From Brachionus manjavacas (lineage: Eukaryota > Rotifera > Eurotatoria > Ploima > Brachionidae), in NCBI GenBank assembly GCA_019054805.1, contig JAHQIY010000019.1, positions 774,001 through 838,000 on the forward strand: 64,000 bases of DNA. Direction: 5' to 3'. Both the position numbers and the translations under genes were made by a program. Below, piece after piece: positions 1 to 10,160 of the stretch; position 1 is the first letter of the stretch, and the number at the start of each line of letters is the position of its first letter. Below the pieces are notes generated by a model. The model had not been told where the DNA came from. It worked only from the letters and a program-made list of their open reading frames with translations, and searched no databases.

Positions 1-90
1 TACGACCACTTGGTCGGAACAAACAGACTGGGTATCATCAGCAGTTTTCATTAGCTCTAAAGCTTTTTGGGCTGAAATTCTCTTAGACAT
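1..90 (-). CDS. N-terminus of an unknown protein, cut by the window edge
   Basis: An ATG at 90-88 on the minus strand opens a 30-codon frame that runs without a stop off the left edge. It begins MSKRISAQKALELMK and then becomes acidic (TADD). I do not recognise it. A basic, helix-forming start followed by acidic residues is common at the start of transposase-derived proteins such as piggyBac relatives, and the 5' flank is AT-rich. Only codon-like composition and the good ATG support it, so it may be either a host gene start or a transposon gene start. Confidence 0.4.
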   Translation of the reverse strand, partial: MSKRISAQKALELMKTADDTQSVCSDQVVV

Positions 91-105
91 AATAAATTTT
101 CTAAA

Positions 106-160
106 TTTTAGTATTTAAAAATCAAATTTTAGTATTTAAAAATCAATTTTTAGTATTTAA
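106..160. repeat. 21-bp tandem repeat, about 2.6 copies
   Basis: The unit TTTAGTATTTAAAAATCAAAT occurs almost perfectly twice and then partially, directly upstream of the start codon at 90. It may simply be a local slippage repeat in the 5' flank. Confidence 0.7.
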
Positions 161-206
161 TAAAAATGTCTGATTTTCAATTTCTAACCGAATTTTAATC
201 GAAAAT

Positions 207-252
207 TAATTAATTTATTTATTAATTGAATTAACCTCCTTTTTAGGAGAAG
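207..252 (-). repeat. Retroelement 3' tail (dispersed repeat)
   Basis: Read on the minus strand this is TTCTCCT...AGGAGGTTAATTCAATT followed by an (AATA)n tail. The same sequence, on the plus strand, is at 51237-51284. The short AGGAG hairpin plus (AATA)n tail looks like the 3' end of a LINE or SINE family. Confidence 0.55.
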
Positions 253-255
253 TAA

Positions 256-859
256 ATTTAAAAGTTTCTAAAAAAAGAAAATAAAGATAAAAAATTTAAT
301 TATTAAGTGAGTGAAAAAAGGGTTAAAAATTGATCTACAACGTAAAAGGAAGTTCATGATCAAATGTAAATTTAAAATCAAAATTTTTAGTTTCGAAAAA
401 AAGTTATTTTTATTATTTTTTGGCAACAAATGACTAAAAATTGATAAAAATAATTTTTTTTTATCTTTAACTAGGAAGATAATTATTTGAATTTTTATCT
501 GAAGTTAAAATAGAATTTATATCAATATTTTGAAATACAAAGCTAAATTTAAAATGATCTAAAGCACTTTTTTGATTTTAAATTTGTCTTTAAAGTTTTC
601 AAATTAAGATTTAGAAGAGTTTATAAAAGATCAATTAGATAAAAAAAGATTGGATTTTTGGATTATCAAAATAATAAACATTTTATGTCTAATAGAAAAA
701 AAATATTAAAAGAAAATTTCGTCAATTTTATTAAGATTTTAATCAATTAAGTTTTGATCATGTGATCAACTTCAATTTTTCCAATTTCAATTAAAAAATT
801 TTAAATTATTTTCTTAAAGTAATTAAAATATACTAAATTTTTTTTCTTTTTTTTTAAAT
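256..859. other. AT-rich intergenic DNA
   Basis: No open frame, RNA gene or recognisable repeat is visible between the retroelement tail and the RPS27 poly(A) signal. Confidence 0.6.
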
Positions 860-865
860 TTTATT
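860..865 (-). terminator. Poly(A) signal of RPS27
   Basis: AATAAA on the minus strand, 28 bases past the RPS27 stop codon. Confidence 0.6.
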
Positions 866-892
866 CAAAAAATAAATTTTAAAAAGAAAAAT

Positions 893-1144
893 TTATTGTT
901 TGCGTCTAAACGAGCATCCGGCAGTGATTCGGGCCTTGCCACCTGCCGGCGTAGCTATAACCATATTGCATCCAGGACACATAGCCACCGTTTGCGAGTG
1001 ACTGAACACTGTCGATATTTTCAAACATGTCGGACACTTGACATCCATAAAATAGGAATTTGGCGATTGAACCAAACGCTTAAGTTTATGCATTTGCTTT
1101 TCATGTTCGACACTCGGATCTAGCAGGTCTAGATTCAAAGGCAT
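893..1144 (-). CDS. RPS27: 40S ribosomal protein S27 (eS27)
   Basis: This encodes the small zinc-binding protein of the cytosolic 40S ribosomal subunit. The 83-residue frame matches the family over its full length (84 in human): a MPL...DLL start, then [16 protein letters not shown], then the invariant end GCSFRRKQ. The zinc-ribbon cysteines are C37, C40, C56 and C59 (CX2C-X15-CX2C). The ATG at 1144 gives the conserved N-terminus, so the start is secure. The coding region has no intron, although many animals have one near the start codon; a 5'UTR intron is possible because TTTTATAG precedes the ATG by 15 bases. It shares its orientation with the ataxin-7-like gene next to it, about 210 bases away. 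A ribosomal protein gene is expected to be strongly and constitutively expressed. Confidence 0.97.
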   Translation of the reverse strand: MPLNLDLLDPSVEHEKQMHKLKRLVQSPNSYFMDVKCPTCLKISTVFSHSQTVAMCPGCNMVIATPAGGKARITAGCSFRRKQ

Positions 1145-1305
1145 CTTTTCAACTAGACTATAAAATGTGCTTTTCTTTTTTCTGCATTTATACCAAGCCT
1201 TAGTTCCGATTGACTAATTTTTAAATTTAAATTCTTTTTTAATCAAACTTGTCTTTAATTTTGTCCTAGAGCAAAAATAAAATTACTCAACAAAAAATAA
1301 ATTTT

Positions 1306-1311
1306 TTTATT
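1306..1311 (-). terminator. Poly(A) signal of the ataxin-7-like gene
   Basis: AATAAA on the minus strand, 45 bases past the stop codon at 1356-1358. Confidence 0.5.
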
Positions 1312-1355
1312 TAATAATAGTGATAAAAATTTGTACAAAAATTGTAAAACAAGCG

Positions 1356-4300
1356 CTACTTAGAGCTTTGAGCAACAAACTGGGACATTGAGGATGTTGA
1401 CGACGAAGATGAGGGCGAGCCTAGCGACTTTTCGCTTTTGTCAACGAGCTTGGCTATTTTGGTCGTCTCGGCCTCTTCTTCATCATTCTGAAATATGTCA
1501 CCGTCTATTAAGAATTCATTCAGTTTGTGTATTGAATCCACTTGGCTCAATGACGATGATTTGATTAGACTGGTGAACGGGAAGGCTCGTTTGAGGGCAT
1601 TGTCAGAGCCCATTGGAATACTGGTGGTTGTGTTTTTTTGACTAAATTTTTCGCTTTCAATAAAAGTTTTGGACAAAATGAGCCTTAGATTGTCTTGTCG
1701 CCGGTTCCAAACCGTGTAGCCACCGCCATCGGTCAAACGAGCATTGTATGACGTGACTGCCGATGGCCGTGGATGATGCTTGACATATTGTAGATTGAGA
1801 TTGTTTAGATTTAGCTTTTGAGGTCGGACCACAGGATCCACAAACACTGGCGCTGCGAATATGGGTCCCAGCATTGGCTCATTTTTTGCCTCTACTTTAG
1901 GACTCGGCAGTGACTCGCATTTTTTGATCAATTTTCGAGTTTTTTTATTCACACTCTCATTGTCCAATTTATCTGGCTTTTCTTTTTTGTACTCTTTTAG
2001 AAGCTCGTTGAACGGTTTACTTCGGCCTGACACCTGGCGTCTCAAATTAATTGCATGCTTCTAAAAAAAATTCCCAAACTTAACAATTTATTTAAAATAC
2101 CACAAAAATTAAATTCAAAAATATATCCTTTACATAAAAACTTTTTTTCTATTTTCAGGAAAAAAGGTGTTTATTTTTTTCAAAATTTTGTAAATCAATC
2201 TTAACATTAATTTTTAAAATTTAAACTAACAATTAATTCCTATATTTTAAAATTTATTATATTTTAATTTTAGTCCAAAAAATTAACTACGAAATGGTTA
2301 AAAAAATAGAATGATTTATTCAACGCCTTGGAAAAATTATTCCAAAGCAGACTTGTTACGGTCTGAAAATAACCGTTTCAACTATTTAAATTAACCTTAT
2401 CAAAATTAACAATTTATCTTGATTTAACTTCTTTATTATTAATGACCTTTTTAAGATACAACTACTGAATATAAAAAGAAGTTTTAATTCTTAAAGAGGG
2501 AGCTTTTTCATCTTTGTATTTTTCCTTTTTATTTTAAATTTACAATAAACGTTTATTCAACACAATTTAGTTCTTTGTCTTTTTATCTCCTCTAAAGTTA
2601 ATCGAAGGTATTCAGGCCAAATTCCCTAGACTAACAGACTTGTGAAAAAGTAAAAAAATATGTCTTTTCAGAAAGATAAGTCACTACCCGAGCTTCAGAA
2701 TTAAGAATTCCATCAAAATAAAATTAGGATAATTGTTTTTAATTTATTTATTAGCATTAGAATTAATTAAAAAAATTTTTTCATTAAAAATTCAAAATTG
2801 CCTAAATACTTGAAATTCTTTATTTGCAAAAAAAAAAATTTATTTTGATCAATTAATAAAATATAATAAAAGGTCAAAGAATGGTAGTTGAATTTCGGAA
2901 TTTTTTTAAAATTAATAATTGATTAATTTAAATACATTTAAATGGCAAAAATAAAATTATTAATTCATTTCAATTTCAATTACTTCCATTAAATATAAAA
3001 AAAAGCTGAAAAAAATTAAAAAGTTAAATAAATTCTGAATAAAATAAAATATTTTTAATTTCTTCGTCTTGTTAGGAACAAAATAGCTTCAAGTTCTAAA
3101 AATTTTAAAAAGAAGCTTAATTCAAACATGACGAAAATCTCTATAGAATTTTGCTAGGCTTTTACTCGAGTAAAATCGCCTCATTTTTTAAATTTATACT
3201 ACAAAAGTTAAATAATCCCAAAATTCTTTTACCTCACAAAATTATGCAAAATATTCCTATTTAAAAAAATGATTTTTAACCAAATTTATTTTTACAAGCT
3301 TTTAAACTTCGTTTAATCATTTGACTTTCGGATTATAAAAAAAATCACAAAAATTTTTTTGACTTAAAATTAAAAAAAGGAATTATAAGTCCAGTAATTT
3401 ATCTTGTTCAAATAATCAATATTTTCTTTTTAATTCTTTTATTAATTAAATAAATTTATTTTAATATCGATTTATAAAAAAAAATTAAATGCAGACAAAA
3501 AATTTTTTTAAATAATTGTCTTTAACCTATCTTTGATTAACTAAATTATTTTAAATCTTAGAGCTATAAAAAATCACCTTAAAATAGAATTTTTTTTTTA
3601 ATTAGCACTATTAATCGAAATAATTTTGAATTAATAGATATAAATATTGACAGTTGTGAATTCAAAAAAATAAAACTTAAATTAATTATTTCTTGTTTAA
3701 TAAATTCTAAACATTTATCAACTAAGTATTCATTAGATTGGAACCTATAAGCTGGGATCAGAAAATATATCATCGACTCTGTCAATCCAACCACCGGAAA
3801 CACATTGTACCGACAAAATTAAAACAAAATGAGAAATCTAAATCTGATTTAGGTAAAAAAAAATTTAAGAATTTTTCTATTTTAAAGTGGTGATTTGGTA
3901 CAAATATTTTACCATTTTACGTAAATTTCTGTAACTTGCCAAAAATTACGAAAACTACTTTAAACTCTTGAAGGATTTTACAGAAATTTACGTAATCGGG
4001 TAAAATTCTAGTACCAAATCACCACTATAAAATAGAAAAATTCTTAAATTTTCTTTTTATCGGCCAAGCTATAACTCTTTTAAATTTTAACAATAATTAA
4101 TAATTATCAATGTTATTTTTCATATTTAAATAAAATATTTTTAAAAAATTTAAAAAATTCAAAATTTTAAATCAATCACAAAATTATCTTTAAATAAAAA
4201 AAAATCTAATTTTAATTTAAAAGTGAATATTGGCTGTATTTTATCTGATAAATTTTAGAAAAAAATAGTCTGGATAAAAAATAATTATTTTTGTGGAATG

Positions 4301-4878
4301 AAAAAAGAATCTTACTTTGCAGGTTAATGACCGCAGACATCTGTCATTTCCATTCAAGATTCCAGATACTGAGTCGACGCTGTCTGTGAGCACGCCACAA
4401 TGTTTGTCTGGATCAAAAACTCTGGCAGCTTAATTAAACAATTTCGTTTAAACACAGCAAAATCATCACTGATCACCACTTACTTTTGTTCAATTTTTGT
4501 CTAGAGCCATTGGGAGATGTGGTAGGGGAGGTTTCTGGTTTTACATCACTGGACATCGACTGGTTTATTTTATTTTTTATCTTTTCAACAACAATTTTAA
4601 GCTTTTGATTGTCTGTTTTGGTCTCAGGTTCGGACATGTTGTGCCGCTTTACTGCAGAAAAAAATTTCAATAAGCCCCCAATTTAGGTTGGCAACAGTCT
4701 TACTTAAATGCTCGCTGAGTTGGGGCAGTTTAACAATCAATTTGCACAAGTGACATTTGACCAGGGCCGATTGGTCGTGCAGTGGACACATGCCGAACAG
4801 TGGAAGCTCTTCAAAACCAAGTATTTAACGTGATTTAGATTACCAGAGGATATCAAACCAATTACCTGAACAATTCAT
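1356..4878 (-). CDS. ATXN7: Ataxin-7/SGF73-like subunit of the SAGA deubiquitinase module (5 exons)
   Basis: Ataxin-7/SGF73 anchors the histone H2B deubiquitinase module to the SAGA coactivator in the nucleus. I assembled five exons: 4878-4866, 4808-4704, 4651-4484, 4428-4316 and 2060-1356. All junctions are GT-AG and in phase, giving 367 residues. Exon 2 encodes the N-terminal zinc finger (LFGMCPLHDQ...VKCHLC...H, closed by IKRH in exon 3). Exon 4 encodes the first half of the SCA7 domain (DPDKHCGVL...CLRSLTCK). Exon 5 completes it (KHAINLRRQVSGRSKPFNELL), matching the family's LTCK-H-RR-GR-FD pattern. The C-terminus is Ser-rich and unconserved. There is no polyglutamine tract. The large exon has no ATG at its own start because it is an internal splice product. 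Intron 4 is 2,255 bases and holds a foldback repeat; the others are 52-57 bases. Confidence 0.88.
3862..4053. repeat. Foldback (MITE-like) inverted repeat in an ataxin-7 intron
   Basis: Two arms of about 73 bases (3862-3935 and 3978-4053) are inverted copies with only a few differences, around a loop of about 40 bases. The arms contain GTGGTGATTTGGTAC and TTACGTAAATTTCTGTAA. No coding capacity is seen, so it is probably a non-autonomous DNA element. A target duplication is not clear because the flanks are A/T runs. Confidence 0.75.
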
Positions 4879-5034
4879 ATTTTTTTAAATTTATTTTATA
4901 AAATAATTTTCTAAATTTTTTATGCTAAACACCAATTGAGGATTGAAGGCAAAATAAGCTTGAATTTTGAAATTTTTTGCATTCATAAAATTTGAACTTA
5001 ACTTTTATTCCAGCGTTTAGAATTTTGAACAAAA
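4879..5034. promoter_or_regulatory. Shared head-to-head promoter region
   Basis: Only 156 bases separate the start codons of the ataxin-7-like gene (-) and the mitochondrial S18 gene (+). Both promoters must lie in or overlap this AT-rich stretch. No TATA box can be told apart from the background. Confidence 0.5.
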
Positions 5035-5724
5035 ATGAACCGATTTGGTTTCAAGATTGCGCCAAATATGAGGAATGTGCTGGTGGCGGCCTATAGCACC
5101 CGCAGCAAGAACATACTGCGCCAGCGCTATCAGTACAGGAATAAAGATGGAACCTACAAGGAATTCAATGAGTCAATAACTGTGGTACCCAAAGAGTTGG
5201 AGCAGCAGGACGAGTACAGGAGCGAGAAGCGTGTGGCGCAAATTTACCAGGACCGATACAAAAAGCAGCAACAAGCCAAGCAACATTTGTACACATTGAA
5301 GCTGTCCAAGGCAGAAATTGAAGAGAAAGTGGAACAGAAAGACGTGTGCCAGCATCGAACACATGAAGATGGAACCATTTCGCTAGAAAATAGTCCCTAT
5401 AGAAAAAAGCAGCATCAATGCATTTTCTGCAAATACAATGTGCCATTAGACTACAAAAATGTGCAGCTTTTGTCTCAATTTGTTTCGCCACATACTGGTC
5501 TTCTCTACAGCCAAGAGGTCATCGGTCTATGCTATTTTAAATACAGAGAATTGGAGAATACACTTTTCAAGGCTCGCAAGCTTGGTCTAATGCCGTTTTT
5601 CTACAAAGAAACAGTGTTTGTCAATGATCCGAATTTGTTCGATCCGTTCAAAAATAATCTCAAACAAATTCCTGATGATTATGACAAAAGAAAGCTCAAT
5701 GCAGATCCAAAAATAAATGAATAA
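5035..5724 (+). CDS. MRPS18C: Mitochondrial ribosomal protein bS18m
   Basis: This is a nuclear gene for a protein of the mitochondrial small ribosomal subunit. Residues about 120-200 form the S18 domain: ENSPY...CIFC, then DYKNVQLLSQFVSPHTG, then the helix GLCYFKYRELENTLFKARKLGLMPFFYKE. The LLSQFVSP core is most like the 18C paralogue. The N-terminus (MNRFGFKIAPNMRNVLVAAYSTRSK) is basic, has no acidic residue in its first 25, and looks like a mitochondrial import signal. At 229 residues it is longer than typical 18C proteins (about 140), because a charged, coiled-coil-like insert (about 50-110) precedes the domain and a tail follows it. It is a single exon, with AATAAA 12 bases after the stop. 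Confidence 0.92.
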   Translation: MNRFGFKIAPNMRNVLVAAYSTRSKNILRQRYQYRNKDGTYKEFNESITVVPKELEQQDEYRSEKRVAQIYQDRYKKQQQAKQHLYTLKLSKAEIEEKVEQKDVCQHRTHEDGTISLENSPYRKKQHQCIFCKYNVPLDYKNVQLLSQFVSPHTGLLYSQEVIGLCYFKYRELENTLFKARKLGLMPFFYKETVFVNDPNLFDPFKNNLKQIPDDYDKRKLNADPKINE

Positions 5725-5735
5725 TTTTTTTTATT

Positions 5736-5741
5736 AATAAA
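5736..5741 (+). terminator. Poly(A) signal of the bS18m gene
   Basis: AATAAA lies 12 bases after the stop codon. Confidence 0.6.
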
Positions 5742-7530
5742 ACTTGAATTTACGTTTATTTTAAATTAATATAATGTTTATTAATATGGTTCGAATGGTG
5801 TTTTTTCAATATAAATAGCAACAGATAATTAATTGTCTAATTTTAGAAAAATGTTTCCTATTTTTATTTGAATTTGAAATGGGTCCTTCACATAGAAATT
5901 GATCTATTGAAAAATTCAAATCTTTTTTACTCTTAAAAAATTTCGAAAAATCAAAAAATTGTGAATTTTTAAAAATTTAAAAATTTAGAATTTTTTTTTT
6001 ATTTTGTAAGGACCAAAGCGGAAACTTTAGTCCATTAGAACTCCTGGCTAAGAGTTTATGGTGAGTGACGAATTTTTTATAGAAAAAAATCAAGCCCGAA
6101 AATGCTCTGACATCAAGAGAAACCTCAAAAATATTCATATCCATCCGAAGATTCCTAAGAAAGAATGAAACTTTGTTTATTGTTAATTTGATTGTTTTCT
6201 CCAAAAATAAATAATACCAAATTTTTTGCTCATAAAAAATATTCCTCTTTTGTTCTAACAAAATTAAAAGTTAATCAAAGAATCTAATAGCTACTTTTGA
6301 AATTCAAAAATTGAGAATTTTATTTTTTAATTTTTTAAGAGCTCAATAGGATTTTTTTGAAGAAATTTTAGTCTGTATGACTTTTCCTTTTTATATGAGA
6401 TATTCAAATCGAACCCGAATATTAAAATTAGCTTCAAATAAATGGCAACAAAATTTCTTGCATTTTTTCTGTATGCAAAATAAATTATTATTTTCTTTAA
6501 AAATCTAGATAAATTTAATTAAAACAAAATAATAATTAACTAAAAAATTATTTTGACTAGTTTTAAAATAAAAAATTATAATAAAAAGACAATGAAACAA
6601 AATGAAAGTAAAAAGTCTTTATTTAAATTAAGTTTTTCATAAAAATTTGGTAAAATTCCTAGGGCTATTGTGAACTTCTGAACAAAATACGAAACGTAAA
6701 TTTAACAGTATTTTCTTAAACCATAGAAATTTTTTAATGTCAATCTACTTAAGTTTAAGAAGATTTTTAAATTATTAAAAAATATTAAAATTAAGAATTT
6801 TCTCTCCTGACAAATAAATATATAATTTTGTCAAATCTCAATTCTCTCTATTGAAACTTTGTAATACTTAGCAAGTTGTAGCTATAATTACTTTTGAATT
6901 TAAACCTTGGGCACTTATTGTATCTATACTTTTAAATATTTAAATATTTATTGCATTATATTCTTTTCTTTTAAATATTTGCCTTGGAGAATTTATAACT
7001 ATGGTGGGGTTCTAGTCAAAGTAAGGTAACAAAAGCGTTTTGAGAAATTAAATTTTTACTCTCTTTCAAGGTAAAATTTTCTTTTGATTGAGATTAATTT
7101 GTTGTTTAGAGGTCGCTTTTCACAAATTTGCTGCGAGAAATTCAACTTGTTTATCACGGGTGTCACAAAATTTTTAAAATAATTGACTTGATTTCCTATT
7201 CAAATCTTTATCTTTTGATACTATTATCAAATGGATTAAATTTTATTTCCAAATTTTTTAAAAATTAAGTTTTGAGGTTTATTAAAAGATAGATAGGTTA
7301 AAGAATCACTCGTTTTGATGATTTAAAATCAGTGCTAAATCTTTGGTCAATCAGCAAAATCAGCAAGAAAGTTAAATTTTTTTGAAAATTATCTAGAATG
7401 AAAAAAATCGGACTTGAAGTTAAAAAAATAAAAAAAATTAATTAAAATAAAATTGAAATATTTAGTTAATAAATTTAAAATAGAAGATAAAATTTTTATT
7501 CACGTATAATTTAATTTTGGCATGTATTTT
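5742..7530. other. AT-rich intergenic DNA
   Basis: No gene is supported. The only long frame here (5977-6261, minus) is low-complexity Lys/Asn/Phe/Ile sequence with no family signature. Confidence 0.6.
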
Positions 7531-7534
7531 ACGT

Positions 7535-7990
7535 GATATCAAAAAAAAATTTATGGTATCAAAAATAAATGATATCAAATCGATTTATTTTAATATATTT
7601 TTATTGATAACTAATTTATTTTAAATGATACCTAAAAAACAAAAATGATATCAAAAAGTTTAAAAAAAAAGATTGATTTGATTGTCTGCGTTGCTTATAG
7701 AGATCGGCTCGGCTTGAATAATCAAAGTATCGATTGTTTCTTTATTGTTGATTGTCATGATTGAGTCTTGTTCCTCATAGATGATAAACGAATCTTCATC
7801 TTCATCTTCATCGTCTTCGACTTCCAAATTGTTCTGTGTTTCAACTGGTTGAACATGTAAAGCCTTCTTATTCTTAGCCGGCCTAATGTAAAGCCTTCTT
7901 ATTTAATTGGTATCAAGAGTATTATTTTTGGTATCATTTTTATTTTATTTTAGGTATCAGAATAATATTATTTGATATCAATATAAAATA
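7535..7990. repeat. Inverted-repeat element built of GGTATCA/TGATACC motifs
   Basis: Both flanks carry TGATATCAAA and TGATACC/GGTATCA words in opposite orientation: left about 7535-7655, right about 7905-7990. The clearest matching pair is ATGATACCTAAAA...AAAATGATATCAAAA (left) against the reverse complement of the right side. Between them lies an acidic coding-like stretch. An 18-base word, ATGTAAAGCCTTCTTATT, is also directly repeated on the right (7856-7904). This may be a non-autonomous DNA transposon. Confidence 0.5.
7660..7890 (-). pseudogene. Acidic coding-like fragment inside the inverted repeat
   Basis: On the minus strand a frame stays open from about 7902 to a TAA at 7662-7660. 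Its composition is protein-like: KKALHVQPVETQ, then a run of alternating Asp/Glu (EVEDDEDEDEDSF), then hydrophobic and polar sequence ending NADNQINLFF. It has no start codon at its beginning, so it is either a 3' exon or a transposon remnant. The balanced base composition stands out from its flanks. No family is recognised. Confidence 0.35.
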
Positions 7991-8445
7991 TAAGTCTTTA
8001 ATTTTAAAATTTTTGTAAATAAAATTTTTTTTTATTAATATGCCTGTAAGACTGAAATAAAATTAGAAAAAAATTTGATTATTCAATCTTTTTTTAATAG
8101 AATGAGCAGCAATTATGAAATAAATATATTCATTTTTTCAGATATATAAATATCTTAAAAAGTTTTTATTGAATCGAATAGAAGAATTGCTAATGTCTCA
8201 ACATTATTTCGGATCCCCCCTCTTTTCAGTACTCATGTTTGAAAGTTATTGAATGAATAGAAATATAGTATTTAAATTAAATTAAACTTATGTTTTATTT
8301 TATTTTTTAAAAAAATTATATTTTTTAATTTTACAAAATTTTTTAAAATTATTTTAAGAGTGATCATTTTAATTATTTAGAGTCTTTACAAATCAAACAA
8401 TTGGCTTGCGGAGCTGGTAATCAGCAATAGCATAAATGTTCGTCC

Positions 8446-8790
8446 CCGGTTATCTGGTCTGGTGTCTGTTGTGTATTTGTCTTACCTCGGCCTTGAATTG
8501 ATCAACAGTAGTCGCGTTCTTTACTCGGCCAGGTATTTCATTCCAAGATGGAATGGCTCTGTTTGTGAAGAAGGTTTTTCTTGGCGGGCAATTCCTCACA
8601 AATTGCCTGTAAAACTTGTGTTTGGCGCCACGAATAGAGTCAGCTGGTCCTTTTTCCACACTGTTTGGGGTTCTTCTTATAGATGAGTACCAGTTGATTC
8701 TATTTATGGTCTTGTTGTATTTAGAGAATTGTATCAAAGTTCTTACGTGGTTTTTATAGATGGTTTTAAACGTTTTTGCATCCCAATATA
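8446..8790 (-). mobile_element. LINE 3'-end relic (CR1/L2-like)
   Basis: A minus-strand frame at 8737-8450 carries the typical C-terminal tail of a non-LTR reverse transcriptase: KTFFTNRAIPSWNEIPGRV followed by VDQFKAEV. Just upstream (about 8800-8740), in a different frame, is WDAKTFKTIYKNHVRTL, which resembles the post-RT thumb (YWD..TF..LY..YVRP). The part normally between these two is mostly missing, so the copy is 5'-truncated, internally deleted and inactive. Confidence 0.75.
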
Positions 8791-8998
8791 TGAAAGTCTT
8801 TTTGAGTCGCTTTCTGAATTGGTTTCATAAGTTAAGGCTTTCGTTTTCGGTTCCGAAAAAGTACTTTGCGGGTTCAGTGTATTTTTGTGTATTAGATTCG
8901 TAAATGGTGCATTTGAAAAGCACTTAATGTGTTGAGAATGAAGAAATGGATTCATTTGGTCATTTTAATACCTCAATATTTCATTAACTTAAATTAAT

Positions 8999-9120
8999 TT
9001 AAATTTGGATTGTCTGAATTTATAATATTTTACTATAGCCTTTCTTTCTTTTTTTTTATTTTATTAATTTTATATTTATTTTTATTTTTTTTATTATTTT
9101 TTTTATAATTTTTCTTTAAT
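8999..9120 (+). repeat. Left 122-bp direct repeat flanking the Penelope-like element
   Basis: This is nearly identical to 10326-10448; the only difference seen is one T in a homopolymer. It begins TTAAATTTGGATTGTCTGAA and includes the unique word TATAATATTTTACTATAGCC before a T-rich part. Such flanking direct repeats fit the pseudo-LTRs of Penelope-like elements. Confidence 0.8.
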
Positions 9121-9214
9121 ATGTAATAAAATATCAGGTATATGTAGGAATTTGGCTATCAAAGATAGATCTGAATTACTTCCTTATAAAAATTAAATTA
9201 ATGAACAAAAAGAT

Positions 9215-9808
9215 AACCTAAAATTTTTTCTTAAATATGATAACAATTTTTCAAATTTAAAGAAATTAATATATGAATCATTTACTAAGGTGAAAAAATA
9301 TTCCAATTTTATAAAAGATAAAAACCTCCTGGTTGTAAATAGAATAGATAAAAATATTGGTTCACTTTTTGTATTGAATTTTAAAATTGACCGAAACCTA
9401 ATTTTTATTCAAAAAAATGCTATCAAACTAATTGTAATATTTGTCAGTTTTCTTGTGAAAGTAGCTTTATTAAATATAAAAATTTTTATATTCCATTTTT
9501 AACTAATTCAAATTGCGATTCAATAGGGATTATTTATTTTATTAAGTGCAGAAAATGTAATATATTTTATATTGGAGAATCTTCTAGATGTGCTAAAAAA
9601 AATATCGGAACATTTATATTCAATAAGAAAATTTAATAAAGATTCGAGAAAATCACTTAGCAATTACGACAAGTGTTCTGAAGTTGCTATTCATTTTAAC
9701 ATAATTGGTCACAAAAAAGAAGATTTTATTTTTTATATATTTAAATCAGACCTAAATGATGATCTAATTCGTAAATCGACTGAAACAGATTTGATACCTT
9801 TTTTTTAA
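9215..9808 (+). pseudogene. Penelope-like endonuclease (GIY-YIG) remnant
   Basis: Three successive frames hold the remaining protein: about 9215-9415, about 9425-9590 and 9572-9808. The conserved parts are the two-cysteine motif CNICQFSC, the paired KCRKCN with FYIG of the GIY-YIG nuclease, and the downstream VAIHFN...GH and E..LI. The frame changes at about 9415 and about 9590 show that it is decayed. Confidence 0.75.
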
Positions 9809-10093
9809 GTTTAAATATACCTATAATAAATGTAAAAATACCAAAAATAGAAAATATTAAAACTTTGACTTTTTTATAATAATGTAAATAAAATATTGAA
9901 ATTAGTTTAGAATATTGAAAAACTTTTTTTTTTATTATATTTTAATTTCTTGTTAAATTTTACTCTAAAAAATTATGTAATTTTATGTTGAAAAATTTTC
10001 AATTTTCTATATTTTCAAAAAAATTTTTTTTTTTTATTTTTTTATTTTATTTTATTGGGTTATTAATTAACTTTTCTTAAAATACTAGTCATT

Positions 10094-10138
10094 TTAGATC
10101 CTGAAGAAGACCATTTTGGTCGAAACGCGTCGATTTAG
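10094..10138 (+). ncRNA. Hammerhead-ribozyme-like motif (minimal type I)
   Basis: The core CTGAAGA (10101-10107, fits CUGANGA) and GAAA (10122-10125) are both present. Stem I pairs TTAGATC (10094-10100) with GATTTAG (10132-10138): seven pairs, two of them G-U. Stem II is GACC/GGTC closed by ATTTT, with one extra A before it. Stem III is only ACGCGT, which is self-complementary, so it could pair between two molecules. Cleavage would follow C10131. Penelope-like elements are known to carry minimal hammerheads of this kind with very short stem III. Confidence 0.65.
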
Positions 10139-10160
10139 TAGTAGTAGTAGTAGTAGTAGT
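10136..10160 (+). repeat. (TAG)n microsatellite
   Basis: About eight TAG/GTA units follow directly after the hammerhead-like motif. Confidence 0.9.

Noticed and set aside
3579..3803. 74-codon minus-strand frame
   Set aside because: Lies inside the ataxin-7 intron, low-complexity Ile/Phe/Lys composition, no flanking splice logic.
5165..5491. Long minus-strand frames under the bS18m gene
   Set aside because: They are antisense shadows of a well-supported ribosomal protein gene and show no family motif.
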